From: Mycteria americana
Lineage: Eukaryota; Chordata; Aves; Ciconiiformes; Ciconiidae
Assembly: GCF_035582795.1 (NCBI RefSeq)
Contig: NC_134373.1
Location: 33,388,501-33,452,500 of the forward strand
Direction of reading: 5' to 3'
DNA: 64,000 nucleotides
Positions 35,601-47,000 of this stretch are shown here, piece after piece. Each line of letters opens with the position of its first letter. The first letter of the stretch is position 1. The translations under genes and the position numbers were made by a program. The notes below the pieces were generated by a model. It worked only from the letters and a program-made list of their open reading frames with translations. It was not told where the DNA came from and ran no database searches.

Positions 35601-38600
35601 CTACTAAAACTGTAGATGCCGTGACACGAGAACAAGAAAGGAAATTTAGTTAAAAGAACAGCCTTTCTCCTTCAACATACTGAGTGCATGGCTGTATTCT
35701 CCTGACCGTAGGTGAAAATGGCCAGTAAGGTCAGGTAAATGTACTACAAATTATTTCAGCCTCCAGAGTATTTTACACTGTAGCGATCACTTGAAAGCAT
35801 GTCTTGATTTTGGAGCTTTACAGATATCACTGAGTTACTGGGTCTGTGGCTTTGCTGTAACTTAGCATGCATATGAAACACTGCTCTGTTTGACATGCAG
35901 GATCTCTGGTGCTTGCTTTTAATGGTGATTCATCATTCCTTCTGTAGTCTTAATGAGTCAAAACCTTTTTTCATTTGGGCTTTTAAGTCACTGTCAGTCA
36001 TCTCCTAATTTCCTTGCTCTTCTCTCTCAATTCCTATGCATCACATTCTGCTGTAATGGAGGTCCACTGAAAGCACCAGTCACAGATGGCAGCAGCTCAC
36101 CTTGCCTACGAAGTTTCCCTCCCTGTCCACAACCCCTTCGTGTCCTTCACACCCACATTTTGCACCATTTCCAGTTGCACTCAGTGTGACTTTGCATTGA
36201 GTCATGCTCCAGGCTCCAGCATTACATCACCCCAACACGATCCAGATGTGGAAATGTAAATTGGGGCAACAGCAAAGGCTCGGTCTGGCTGGAAGCCGGG
36301 AGTGTAATCCCAGTAGCTTTCCCCCTGTGAGGCACCCTCTGAGGAAAGGACCGTGCCCTGGGAGCTCAGTGAAGAACAGGACTGAAGGACTTTGCATCTG
36401 CCTCAGGAGCAGCTTCTTTGGAGTTGCTGCCTGTGTACGGCTATTTTTTCTTTAATGCTTCTGTGTGGAGAGAGACTTGCCACAGCCTGGAGCTGTCGTC
36501 CTCATCCTGCAGCCACAGGGCTGCAAAAGTAGCAGAAGCGATGCAGCTCTGCGGTCATCGCACGAGAGCGAAGACCATGGCAGCCCCATCCCTCTCCACG
36601 CTGGCATATTGCAATCAGCACGCTCACATTGCCTTTTATCTTTTAGACCTCGACAGCCAACGGTTCTGCCCGCCACCCAGCCCCACCACCTGGGCACGGT
36701 TAAAGCACTTACACCCAGCCTTGGCAGGGACTTCCAAGTCCCCAGGCAGACTAAAGCTTGTCCTAGAGAGGCAGCTCACCAGCAGCAGCAGGAGATAACC
36801 ATGTTATGACCAGAGTTTGAGACATTTCCGTAGCTACAGCACTGATGAGCACTTTGTCTCAATCCCTTTGCCTGCCCTTGCACAGCTGCCCAGCACACAT
36901 GGTTTTAATCTGGCAGTCTGCTGGAGCTGCTGCTGACAGCTGGATGTGCCTCCTGGGTCCTCCCCGAGTGCCAACCCTGCTCAAGTCACACAGGGATGCC
37001 TCCCTGCTCTTTTCTCTCCAGCTCGCGAGCAGGCACAGAGCTCAGGGTATTGCCCATCGCCCGCTGCAGCAGAGTGCAGGCTGTTCTAGCGCAAAGGGTG
37101 ATGGCTGGAGCCCATCACCTCTGTCTCGTTCTTCTGGACCATGGGAGGGCTCGCCTTCTGCCTTGCCTCAACAGCCCCCGGGTGACACCCGCTGCCTGAG
37201 CTCAAGGGGATCTTTTCTGCCATGTTACTCGCCCCAACGGAGAGTGAAACAGAAACTTCCTCCAGATAGCCCCCTACTGAAGACCTTTGTGTGGGGGATT
37301 CAAAAACACACATTTGTCTGCTTAGGACCTGACTTCTTCTTCAATAAATGTAGGCATGTGTGAGTCCATCACTGAGGAGTCAGCCCTGTGGCACTGTGGG
37401 ACCACCCAGCAGGTTCTCCACATGGGGAAAGTGAGCAGGTACTGAATGAGCTGGGCTGGGTCACCTCCTGAGCACATACGGACCTGCTGCAGGGAGAGAA
37501 GAGGAGGCCAGGGAGAAGCATCCCCTTATCACCAGCCTGGGTCTGTTCTGTGCTCAGCAGACGTAAGGGGAACATGCACTGTGGTTGCAGTTGAGGAGCT
37601 TCCCAGCTTTTTCATCCATCTCATGGCCATCTCCAGCTTTCTCTAAAGACTTTTTCTGCCCTACCCTATGGCACACCATGGCATTGCTGCCTTCAGCTGT
37701 TCTGCAGCTCACTGTTAGGACTCCTTTCCTCCATGATTCTCAATTTCCTGAAAAGCTAATGTGTTTTTATTAATGTCTCAACTAACCTTAACAGCTGCTG
37801 AGTGAATTCAGTTCTTCAGTCACTAGCCCCTTCTCCTAGAAGCTTTTCTGTGCCATGCTTTACTCCTACACACTTTTCCTGTATGGTTTCTATGGCAACA
37901 TGAGTCTCCATCTGCTGTAGATCCCCATTATCATGTTTAGCTGCTTGTTATCTCAGTCAAATGCCATTTCCAGGTGTATCATGATAACAAGATCAGTTTG
38001 GAAACCAAGCCAAAGTACTTGGTAATTTTTGTAGGCAAACCTGTCCTTCATAATTTGACTGCTATGTTTCTGTATAAGCTCTGCTTGTGGGATGCAGATA
38101 CCGAGCTATTCTCATTACCAGATCTCCTGCTTGTATCCGCACACTCTAACCAATTCTGCATCCACTTCATAATTTCCAAATGACATCCTTCCTTCTCGTT
38201 GCAGCCTGTGCTGCCTACAGAGTAGGTATATTTGGATTCTGGAAAGTCTTTGTAGGTCTGTTGCCAGGGGTTTGACATCTATTTTACAGAAAATTAACTC
38301 TAAGTTACCAGTACTGTTTTTCTTCTGGCAAATGCATTTTTCAGTTCTGCTATAGTCCTGTTGCTTCTCCCGAAAACCTTCTCTGAAAGCCCTAAAGAGT
38401 ACAGATGGTTTACAATTGGCCTCTCAGTCTGTTCTGCTTGAATTCCTTAAATTACTTGGAATTATGTAGATTTCTATAGGGCTAAAATCCAGTCTCGTTT
38501 TCTGCTAAGTACCTTTTTGGAGAACAAATTTAAGTGTGAAATAAAGGTTGCTCCTATATAATCCGATCAGAACCTGCAGCAGAGAACTCAACTAAATCAA

Positions 38601-39699
38601 ATGAGTGGAGTAAAAACTTCACTGTTGATTTGTTTTCTAGATCCCATGAGTCAGTAAAAGCAGACTGCAAGACATCCATGTGGAAGCTGTAAAGCTGTAA
38701 GTAATTTGGACTGCCAGCTCTTAGGGACATAAACTAACATCATTGATTTGTACCTAATACCCTGGACGAGCTGCTTTGAGATATTACATGCTACCTCAGT
38801 ATAAATGGTTAATATTTACTACCTATGATTAAAAGTAATTAAGCATACAATAATCTAGTGTTTATAGATATACATTTGAAAGCATGCAAACCTTCCATTT
38901 AGAGTATAATTCAGGGAAAGCTTATGTTCAAAAATTTTCCAGTGGAAAACAAAGAGGCCCATGATTGACGAATAATTTTGATGCTATGCCATCCACCAGG
39001 CTGTCTAGTGTAAGGTGAGGGTCAGGTGTGGCGCTTGCAGTTTGGGCAGAGTTGAAGCGGTAGGTTATTAGTGGTCTGCAGACCTCGGCCAGGAGAAGGT
39101 TGCTGTGGACGCTCACACCAGACAGGCTCCTCTTGCACACCCAGGCTGAACTTGGAAAACCCTGTTCTAAACTCCAGACCCACCCCAGCCTTAACTCTAC
39201 CCGTGGCTCCACAGATGAGAAAACTCAGACTTTGCTGTTGAGTCCTGCTGATATCAGCTCACAAGGTTCAGCAAACAAAGCTCGATTTTCAGCTCCTCTT
39301 TCCCTAAACTCTGAAGCCTGCATTCCTAGAGATGCCGAGGAGCAATGCTGTCTGGTCACCACCCCAGGGAGTGCAAAATTCATATTCTGCTTTGCTTTCA
39401 AGTACTCACAAGACAGAAGAGGCTCCCTGAATCTTACTTCTCTCCAAAGAGATCAGGCAAAATAAGGCAGAATATTACTCGTAGCTCCATATGCCCGCAC
39501 AGGATGTGAACTGTGACGCAGACAGTGCAGGACATCTTAGGAATACACAGAAAGTCTAGTGAAAAAAGGAGAAGGGAGTGATATGCAGAGAAAACTACCC
39601 TTCAAACATCCAAAATTAAAGGTATAGCTCAAAATCAAAACAAATCAGACCTGCACAGGGAAGGAAAACAAGAAGAAAAGGGTTTTAGCTGCATGACTA

Positions 39700-41070
39700 A
39701 AAGGAAACAAAGGAAAGCATCATCAACAATAACAGCAGGGCAGATACCTAAAAACTAAAGGAATATATTGCTTCAGTTTCCATAAGGAAGAAAATGTAAC
39801 CCCAGAGAGCAGAGGCAGCTCACTTAATGGGCTAAAGGGCATGGATGTGGAAATTACGGCATGCAACACAGCCACGAAACTCAAGAGCTCTTTACCCTTC
39901 TCTTCTGAAGACTGAATAATCTCCATCACTGAAATCTATAGGCTTTTTAGAGCAAATGTTAGCCATGAGTAACAAAAGACATGGAGGGAAGCAGAAAATG
40001 GGTTAAAGTGCAAGCTAGGCACTTTAGTATCTTTCTTTCATAAGACCCAATATCTTTCTTTGATAAGATAATTGCATTTGCGGACAAAGGAAAACTAATA
40101 AATGTTATCAACCTGGACTTTGGTAAAGCATTTGATTAGGTATTACCTAGATAATTATTAGTTAAACTCGAGAAGATGAGGATTAACATAAACACTATAA
40201 CATGCCAAAGGAATAGTATTGGGGGTGAAAACTGCTGATGGGGCTGAGAGCAAAATTGTAGGACTGGAGGGATCGGTCTTGCTGAATAATTTCATCAGTT
40301 AGCTTGGCACAAAAAATGACGAGTAGGGTAATGAGATTTGCTAATGACAAAGTTGGGAGACATTTTCAATAGAGAGGAAATCCTACAGGAAGAATTGTAT
40401 GATTGTTATGCCCTAGTAACAGACATGGGATGAAATGTAACAGCGTAAAATACAGGGACATGCACTGAGAGATTGATAAAATTTCTGCTTTAAATTAAAA
40501 TTTATCCGCTGTGAACAACAGAAGAGGAAAACCCACGTGCCTGATGTAGCTATTAAAAAGGTAAATGCAGTCTTACATGTAGCAAGCCACATATTTCCAG
40601 GAACAATGAGTAAATATATACAAGGCAGAGGGTAAAATTCCACTGAGATTTTAGGGCATCATTCAGGTTATCGGTGTTCAGGAAGCCTGAATTCATGCTG
40701 GAACAGGTACAGAGAAGTGCCATCCGGATAATCAGAGGAAGAAAAAAGAGATAAGAGAGCATGTCTTGCAGAGCATGGCAAAATGAAGGGATCCGATTCC
40801 TCTCTGTAATATATTTGGGGTTTAAGCGGGCAGAGGTGGAGAATAAGCACCAGGAGAGAAGAAACAGTCACATTTATAGACAGTGCTTGTGCTAGAGCAG
40901 ATAGGCATAAGTTGGCTATGGGCATAAACTGGATATGAAATGAGGAGAAGGGCTCTCACTGTGAGAGGAGTAATGATCTCAAACAGCTTCTCAGTAGGAG
41001 AAGAGGGGGCAAAAAACCTAACTAATTTTAAGATGGAGCTTGATAAGGCTGTGAGCTGGCAGCAAGAACT
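39700..41070 (+). mobile_element. Ancient CR1/L3-like LINE remnant with reverse-transcriptase traces
   Basis: At about 40105-40150 the plus strand translates to NVINLDFGKAFD*VLP, matching the reverse-transcriptase DFSKAFDTVPH motif of CR1-clade LINEs. At about 40335-40370 it reads RFAND-KVG, a decayed FADDTKLG. A typical 3' portion follows (FSVGEEGAKNLTNFKMELDKA at 40998-41060). Stops and frameshifts interrupt it throughout, so it is long dead. The 5' limit is uncertain and the segment 39700-40000 is included tentatively. Confidence 0.7.
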
Positions 41071-41182
41071 GGGCAGAGAGTGTCCTTCCAGGCCCAGCTC
41101 TGGCTTGCCCAGGGAAGGAGAACAGAGGACTGGCCCTATCCCACACTCACCCGGTTTACCCTACGCACCCAATAGTGTGTAG

Positions 41183-41210
41183 GGTGATGTTTGGGTGCCC
41201 AAACATCACC
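41183..41210. repeat. 13-bp perfect inverted repeat, 2-nt loop
   Basis: Arms ggtgatgtttggg / cccaaacatcacc are separated by TG. They lie just past the 3' end of the old LINE remnant. Confidence 0.9.
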
Positions 41211-43239
41211 AAACGGTGGCCAAGGAAGCAAAGCACGCAATGGTTATATCTATACCAAAGGGCAGAGTGTAGTGCCCTTCACCTCGCCCTCAGGTCCCTC
41301 TCTACAGAGCACCCGGCCCCAGCTCTCCTCCCTGCCCATCCTCTGCCTGCTGAGTTTGGCATTTCTCATTCATATTTTTTGGGGTTTTCAAAGACTGTAG
41401 AAGAGAACCACCACAGAAAGAGCCACACCTGGCTTAGAAAAAAATGCCTATCAGCTGCCCTGGCTTTGCAGCACTGACAGTGAGGTTTTTTCTGTTTGCA
41501 GCAGCTGCTAGGCAGAGGAAAACTGTTCGACTGTGTAATCTCCAGCTGCTGACACGTGCATGACCCATTAGGTGCAGAAGATCAGGTGAGCTTAGGTGGG
41601 GGTGGCCTTGAGAGGGTTGTTTTTATCCTCCCTACTAAGCGGACTGAGCTTTTATGTCTGTTATGTACTAATGACTCACACTTGAGAGGTAGTGCTCATA
41701 GGCTTATGTGAAAAACAAACATTGTGCCTTTGTGGGAAAGAACAGATCCTTCTCCTTGCCTGATAAAACAACAGTTGTCAGCATCCGCCAGTGTGTGCTA
41801 TATGGCTCCGGGGCTCTGGAATCTGCCAAAGGACCCATTTCTTGGGGCCATTCTGTGTCCCCACACAACGCTGCCTCTGAGACTGTCTTGGCATCCGAAC
41901 CTGCCATGTAAAACTGCCTGCAGACTGCCTGGAACAGTCCTTTGTGCGTGAACGCTCTCCTATCCATCTCCACGGAGCAGTGACTGCACAAATCCAGAGG
42001 ACAGTTCAGCAGCAGCACAAGTTATCTCCTTCCACAGCCAATTAGTGTCACAGATGTATAAGCTAATGCGTGTACTCAGTCCCAGGCTGCGTCCTCTGCT
42101 CTTCACAAGTGCTGCTGTATCCATCTGCCTGCTCGTCCCCTGCCAATCTCACGCCTGCCAGCTTCTGTGCACAGACCAAATGGTCAGTGCAACCTGAATG
42201 TGGAGGGCACATAAATCCATCAGTCCAGAGGCCACCAAACTGATACCGTTCCCCTTTGTAATTAAAAGCTTCCACATTAATTTAGATGAAACCATTACAG
42301 TTTGCAGTACTTACGTACTATATAGACTAGGGACATCTTCTGTTGCATGCTTTAGTTGCAGAAGCCAGTGCTTCAGTGTGTCCTCTCCTTGGGGCCTGGG
42401 GACTCACCAGGGCAGAATAGCTTGCCACAAGCAGAGAAGTCTCAGGGGCTGAACAAGGCAAGAAGGATGATGGATCCTCCTCACCATCCACAGTAGATCT
42501 TCTTCACGGGGGGGAAGGGGGGGAATAAGTTAAAGGGAGAAGAGAGTTAAGAGGGACAGAGGAGCTATACAGCCAGGGAAAGAGCAAATCACAGTGAAGA
42601 AGCGGGAGGCTGGAGGAAATGCAGCTGGAACCAGAGAAAGGCTCTTGTGCTTTGGCTGTACTCAAACTGTGCATGTGGGTAATGCCTCTTCTCGCAGAGC
42701 TCCCAATCAGGCTTCACACATGCTCAAGGTCCCAACTACACCTTCCTTTTCAGGAGCCTGTCCCGGTCATTTTCACAAGATATTATTTTGCAGGATTTTG
42801 CCCTAGTTTGTTTGTTATGTCCCCAAACAGTCTCACTGCCATCAGGATGCACCAAATAGCTGAGCCGATGAAGCCGACAGCAGGCAAGCTGAGCATATGT
42901 GTACCTCCAGAAACACCCACAGGCTTCTGAAACGCTGGCGGCCAGCCTCCCTCTATGAATCACAGGGTCAGGCCTCCTCGTCACACGGAGCCAGAAAACC
43001 ACTGAGCCAGGCCCTGGTGCAAGGGCAGCAGCTGTGGTCACCGCTGAGCCTACAGCCCCCGGCGGGGAAGGGAGCCTGGGCACGGCAGGACGAGGGGAAG
43101 CAGGAGTGCAAGTGCAGGGAAAGTAGCAAATGCAGCTCTCTGGCTCAAAAACGAGAGAGAAGGCTGGTTTGAAGAGGAGACAGGGTGTAGGGGAGGGCTG
43201 AGAGGTGAAATGCACTGAGAGGTGAATTTGTAGGGCATC

Positions 43240-43640
43240 ATGCATGATTAGACCATGTAGGGAAAAAGAACGACACTCCGTTTTGTCCTTCCTTGCAGGT
43301 AACTTTTATTTGATGTCCCATATTAGGAACTGTGATATAGTCCATGATTTATCAGCTGAATTTGGCTCTGCAAATGCACTCATAACCTTTCTCTGGTGTG
43401 CTCCTCATCTGTCAGAAGAATTTAAGCATTATGCATCTGTCTGGCAGGACAGGTGGGACCTCGAGATGCTTCTCACTGCCCCTAAGGGCCAAGCTGATAT
43501 CCCTCCCAAACTCCGCCACCTGACCCACCCTGCAGAAGCCCCCGGAGCTGCCGATGGGCAGGAAGGTCCCATGCCGCGAGAAGTACTGGCCTCCCCCACC
43601 TTCTCCACGCAGGTCCTCATCCCCGTGAATTTCGGAGAAG
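43240..43640. other. Upstream flank of the GPD gene, no gene recognised
   Basis: A plus-strand open frame of 143 codons starts at 43244 and ends at 43675. It has no recognisable domain and no homology I know. It may be chance or part of an upstream transcript. Confidence 0.5.
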
Positions 43641-43860
43641 GCACCATTTTCCCCGTTCCCCCTCCAGGGCACTGAGTCCCCCCGCTCCCAGCCGACGCTC
43701 GCAGGGCCGCCCCGCGGGGCAAGGACCGACCCGGGCAGAAGAGCCGCCGGGGCTGCAGGCGGAGCCGGGAAGGACCGGCACTGCCCCCGGGGCCGCCGCC
43801 CGCTCACGCCCGTCCCTCCCGCAGGCGCCGGGGGCCGGGCCGGGAAGGGCGGTGCTGGCA

Positions 43861-43970
43861 GCCGGGCCGGGCCGAGCCGCGCCGAGCCGAGCCGAGCCGG
43901 GCGAGCCGAGCCGAGCCGAGCCGAGCCGGGCTGAGCCGAGCCGAGCCGCGCCGCGCCGAGAGCCGCCGGC
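43861..43970 (+). repeat. CCGAG/GAGCC pentamer array in GPD promoter/5' leader
   Basis: About twenty units of CCGAG with CCGCG/CCGGG variants. The array ends about 30 bases before the start codon at 44002. It is probably within or beside the 5' UTR and likely polymorphic in length. Confidence 0.9.
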
Positions 43971-44001
43971 AGCAGCGCCGGGCCGGAGGGCAGCCCGCAG
44001 C

Positions 44002-44042
44002 ATGTCGCCGCTCCGCGTCTGCATCGTCGGCTCCGGGAACTG
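44002..44042 (+). CDS. GPD1L2: GPD gene exon 1
   Basis: Encodes [13 protein letters not shown] plus two bases of Trp14, the first strand and glycine-rich loop of the Rossmann fold. The ATG has A at -3. The donor is GTGAGT. GPD1 and GPD1L have their first intron at the same place (GNW). Confidence 0.95.
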
Positions 44043-47000
44043 GTGAGTGCCGCAGCGCGGGGGGGCACCCTGCGTCCCCCCTGCCTCTCCCCTGCCCTCC
44101 GCCCTTCCCCACGCCTCCCTTCTTTCCCATTTCTTTCCTTTTTTCTCCCCTTTTCCCCTTCCTGCCTTGTTTTCTTCCTCCCCCCGCAGCGGGCGGCACA
44201 GCGGGACCGCCGTGCCCTGCCGTGCCGCGCCCCGGGCCGGCTCCCCCCGCCGCGGCCCGGGGCTTCGCAACAGGTCCGGCACGGGGAGCGGCGGGGGCAG
44301 CCGGGCGGGGCGGAGGGCTCCGGAGGGTCTCCATGGTCCTGAAACGGCGGCCCCGGTCCCGGTCTTGTCCTGTCTCAGCGTTGTGGACTCCCTGAGAGAT
44401 GCACCCGCCAGTGGAACCAGAAAGACACGAGGCTCCTGCATCACTGAGGTGTATGACCCCTTTAAAGCCTGGTGACAGGACGGCGAGGCTCCGGAGAGGA
44501 CCAGAGCTGTGCCTCTCTACTTGTGTGTGCCTGTGGCAGGGCCCAGGCGGTTCAAGTTGAAGCGTTCAGTAGTGAGGAGAGCGGTGATGCTGTTTGTATT
44601 CCTTTGAAGGAACTGGGGCACAGGCTTCATTTAAAGCCACGACTTATCGGCACCTCTCACTTCCAGCCTCCTCAGCACGTTGTTTTGCATCTTGGTGCAG
44701 ACGCAGCCTTGTACAAGCATTGTGTTCAGGTCCCCCGTTTATCCTTATCCCCAGTCATAAGAATATGTTTGCTACTGCTCAGCCCTTTCTAGCCTGGACA
44801 AAAGCACAGCTCTCCAGAGCTCCTTGGGTCTGACAGACCCCCCTGAGGTCAGTAAACCCCATCTCACTGGACTTCGCATCTTACTTTTCTTACAGTTTAT
44901 GTAGGCTGAGCACAAACAAACAGACCAACATGTGTGTGCGTGCACTCGGGATTAGCAAATTGGGCCTCCAGGTAGTTTTGTGGATTGTTTTTGTACAAGG
45001 AGGGCAAGCTCCTTAATATTTTTAAAATATCTGACAGCTAAGTGGAAGCAAATGCCAAAAAAAATCAATAGGTGAGGGAGTGGTTGCTTGTGAGCTGCTG
45101 AGAACACAGCATAGTTAAAGCATGGCTCTTTGCCTTCCTGCCTTGCAAAACCAGTCCACTGCTTTCTGAGCCCTCACATGCGTGCTCTTTCCAGATCACA
45201 GGCTCTTTGTGCATGACATCTCTCAGATACAGCCTTTCACATGTAACTGCACAGCTAAGTCTTCTTCGGGAACTCATCATCACGCATCTGGCTTTCTCTG
45301 GCCCTGACGGACACAGTCCTGCCCGGTCATTTCCGCACCAGCATTTCCCCCGCTGCTACTTTCACCATGTCATGCCAGCACTTGCATCCCTCCCCTGCCA
45401 CCCTCTTCTCCCTCACCTTAACCACAGGCATCCAAGCCTGTGCAGGCAGCTTGTTGTCACGAGGCTCGTGCCTCAACAGCCACGGCTGCACGTCTGGGAG
45501 TCAGCTTTTACCTTTGGTCAGCCCACAGTGACAGCCTTCATCATTCTCTTGCTGCATCCTCAAGCAAGCACCTCCTGCCTTTCCCAGGCTGTCCCCTTGC
45601 CATAAGACATTCTCCAAAGCCACTTACTTGTCTTCCTTCAGATCTGTACTCAAGAAAGTTCTCTTTTCTTCACATGTACCTACAAACTCGGAAAGAGTTA
45701 TGCCACAGAGATAGAGACACCCCCGCTCATTCAACACTATCTACTTACTTGTACTGCCTGTCTGCCTGGACCCATCTCTTTCTTCTTACCATATACATAG
45801 ACTGTAAAATCTTTGGGAAGGAGATAAACATTGTGCTCTGATGTTTCAATCACATCTATTCATAGCCTCTGTGGCAGAACAGGTTGCCTTAGCACAACAT
45901 AGGAATACAATGCTTATTTTTGGCAAACATTTTTTTCTTATGTTCCTCCTGAATATTTGGGTGACAGTTCAGATCACTGCTCTTGAGTTTTCCGTGCAGC
46001 TCAGAAATGTGGTTGACACATGACACAGCATGTTGCAATAGCTCATGTCAGCTGCAGAAGTTCAGCAGGTCACAGGGACTTACTAAACACTGTCAGGAGA
46101 CTCACGAGTGATGTAGTTAAGCGAAGTAAGTGCTGCACCGCATTTTGCGGTTGCCAGCCAGGTGCAGGAGGGTTTGTGTTTACGTTAATCACAGTTCAGT
46201 TATCTGTCTTTAGAAACAGAGGTTTAATTCACTGCCTGGCCCTTCAGAACCCAAAAGCTCTCCCAGTCGTCTTAGATTCATTTGGACTGCAGAGTCCTCA
46301 GCGAAGATCCAGCTTGAACGAACGAGGTTCTCGTTTTCAACATGGACAGATGGCCAGGCTTTTTACAGAAGGAAAACAAGAGCCAGTGGTCATAAATTAA
46401 ACCAGAGGAGGTTCTGACTCAATATATAAAGAGAGGAGGAAAAAAAACCCCTATGAGAATAATAGAGCATTGGGGCAGGTTGCCCAGAGAGGAGGTGATC
46501 CTTGGGGATTTTTCAGGACTCGCCTGAACAAAGCCCTGAGCAACCCATCTAAACTCAGAGTTGTTCCCACTTTGGAGACCTTTCATAGTCCCTTCCAACC
46601 TGAGCGATACTATAATTTAAAAAAATTTGGGGTGGTTGGTTAAGAAAGAGACTGGAGGAAGACATGATCATCTTCAAGCACCTAGAGGAGAAAAACAATA
46701 TTCCACCCTTCTAGAATAGAAATGGGCTTAAACTGCAGTAAGAAAGACTTAGGTTAAACATGAGGATGATCTGTCTAATGCTAAGGACAGCAAAGTCCTG
46801 GGATGGGCTGGCTAAGGAAGGGAAGACACCTGGAATTGCTGAGGTCTTTAAGATCTCCTTGGAAAAACTATTAGGAACAGCTTAAGTATATTTGACTGTC
46901 CTTTGTATAAGGAAGGGACCGGCTGCTTCATGGGGTCCGTTAAGCTCTATTTTTCATCAGATCTGATGTATTCCACAAACACTTTCACATTCACATATGT

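Larger units (their letters stand above)
32740..43240. other. Intergenic region between OSBPL11 and the GPD gene
   Basis: About 10.5 kb between the two divergent promoters. Contents I can support are an old CR1/L3-like LINE (about 39700-41070), a 13-bp hairpin (41183-41210) and a G-rich patch at 42508-42525. Open frames such as 33243-33599, 36418-36798 and 36845-37363 are not recognised and have no splice or promoter support. No conserved exon or RNA gene seen. Confidence 0.75.
43640..44345 (+). promoter_or_regulatory. GPD1L2: CpG-island promoter of the GPD gene
   Basis: A GC- and CpG-dense block spans the 5' leader, exon 1 and the start of intron 1. There is no TATA box. It contains the CCGAG pentamer array immediately upstream of the ATG. 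The long open frames on both strands here (for example 43617-44444 minus) follow from GC richness. Confidence 0.85.

Noticed and set aside
36418-37363. Cluster of 114-172 codon frames in the intergenic region
   Set aside because: Compositionally biased (Ser/Pro/Leu), unconserved by eye, and no promoter or exon signals.
43617-44444. 275-codon minus-strand open frame over the GPD promoter
   Set aside because: It is the antisense reading of a CpG island with a CCGAG array, giving low-complexity repeats such as RLGSARLGSA. There is no homology or splice support.
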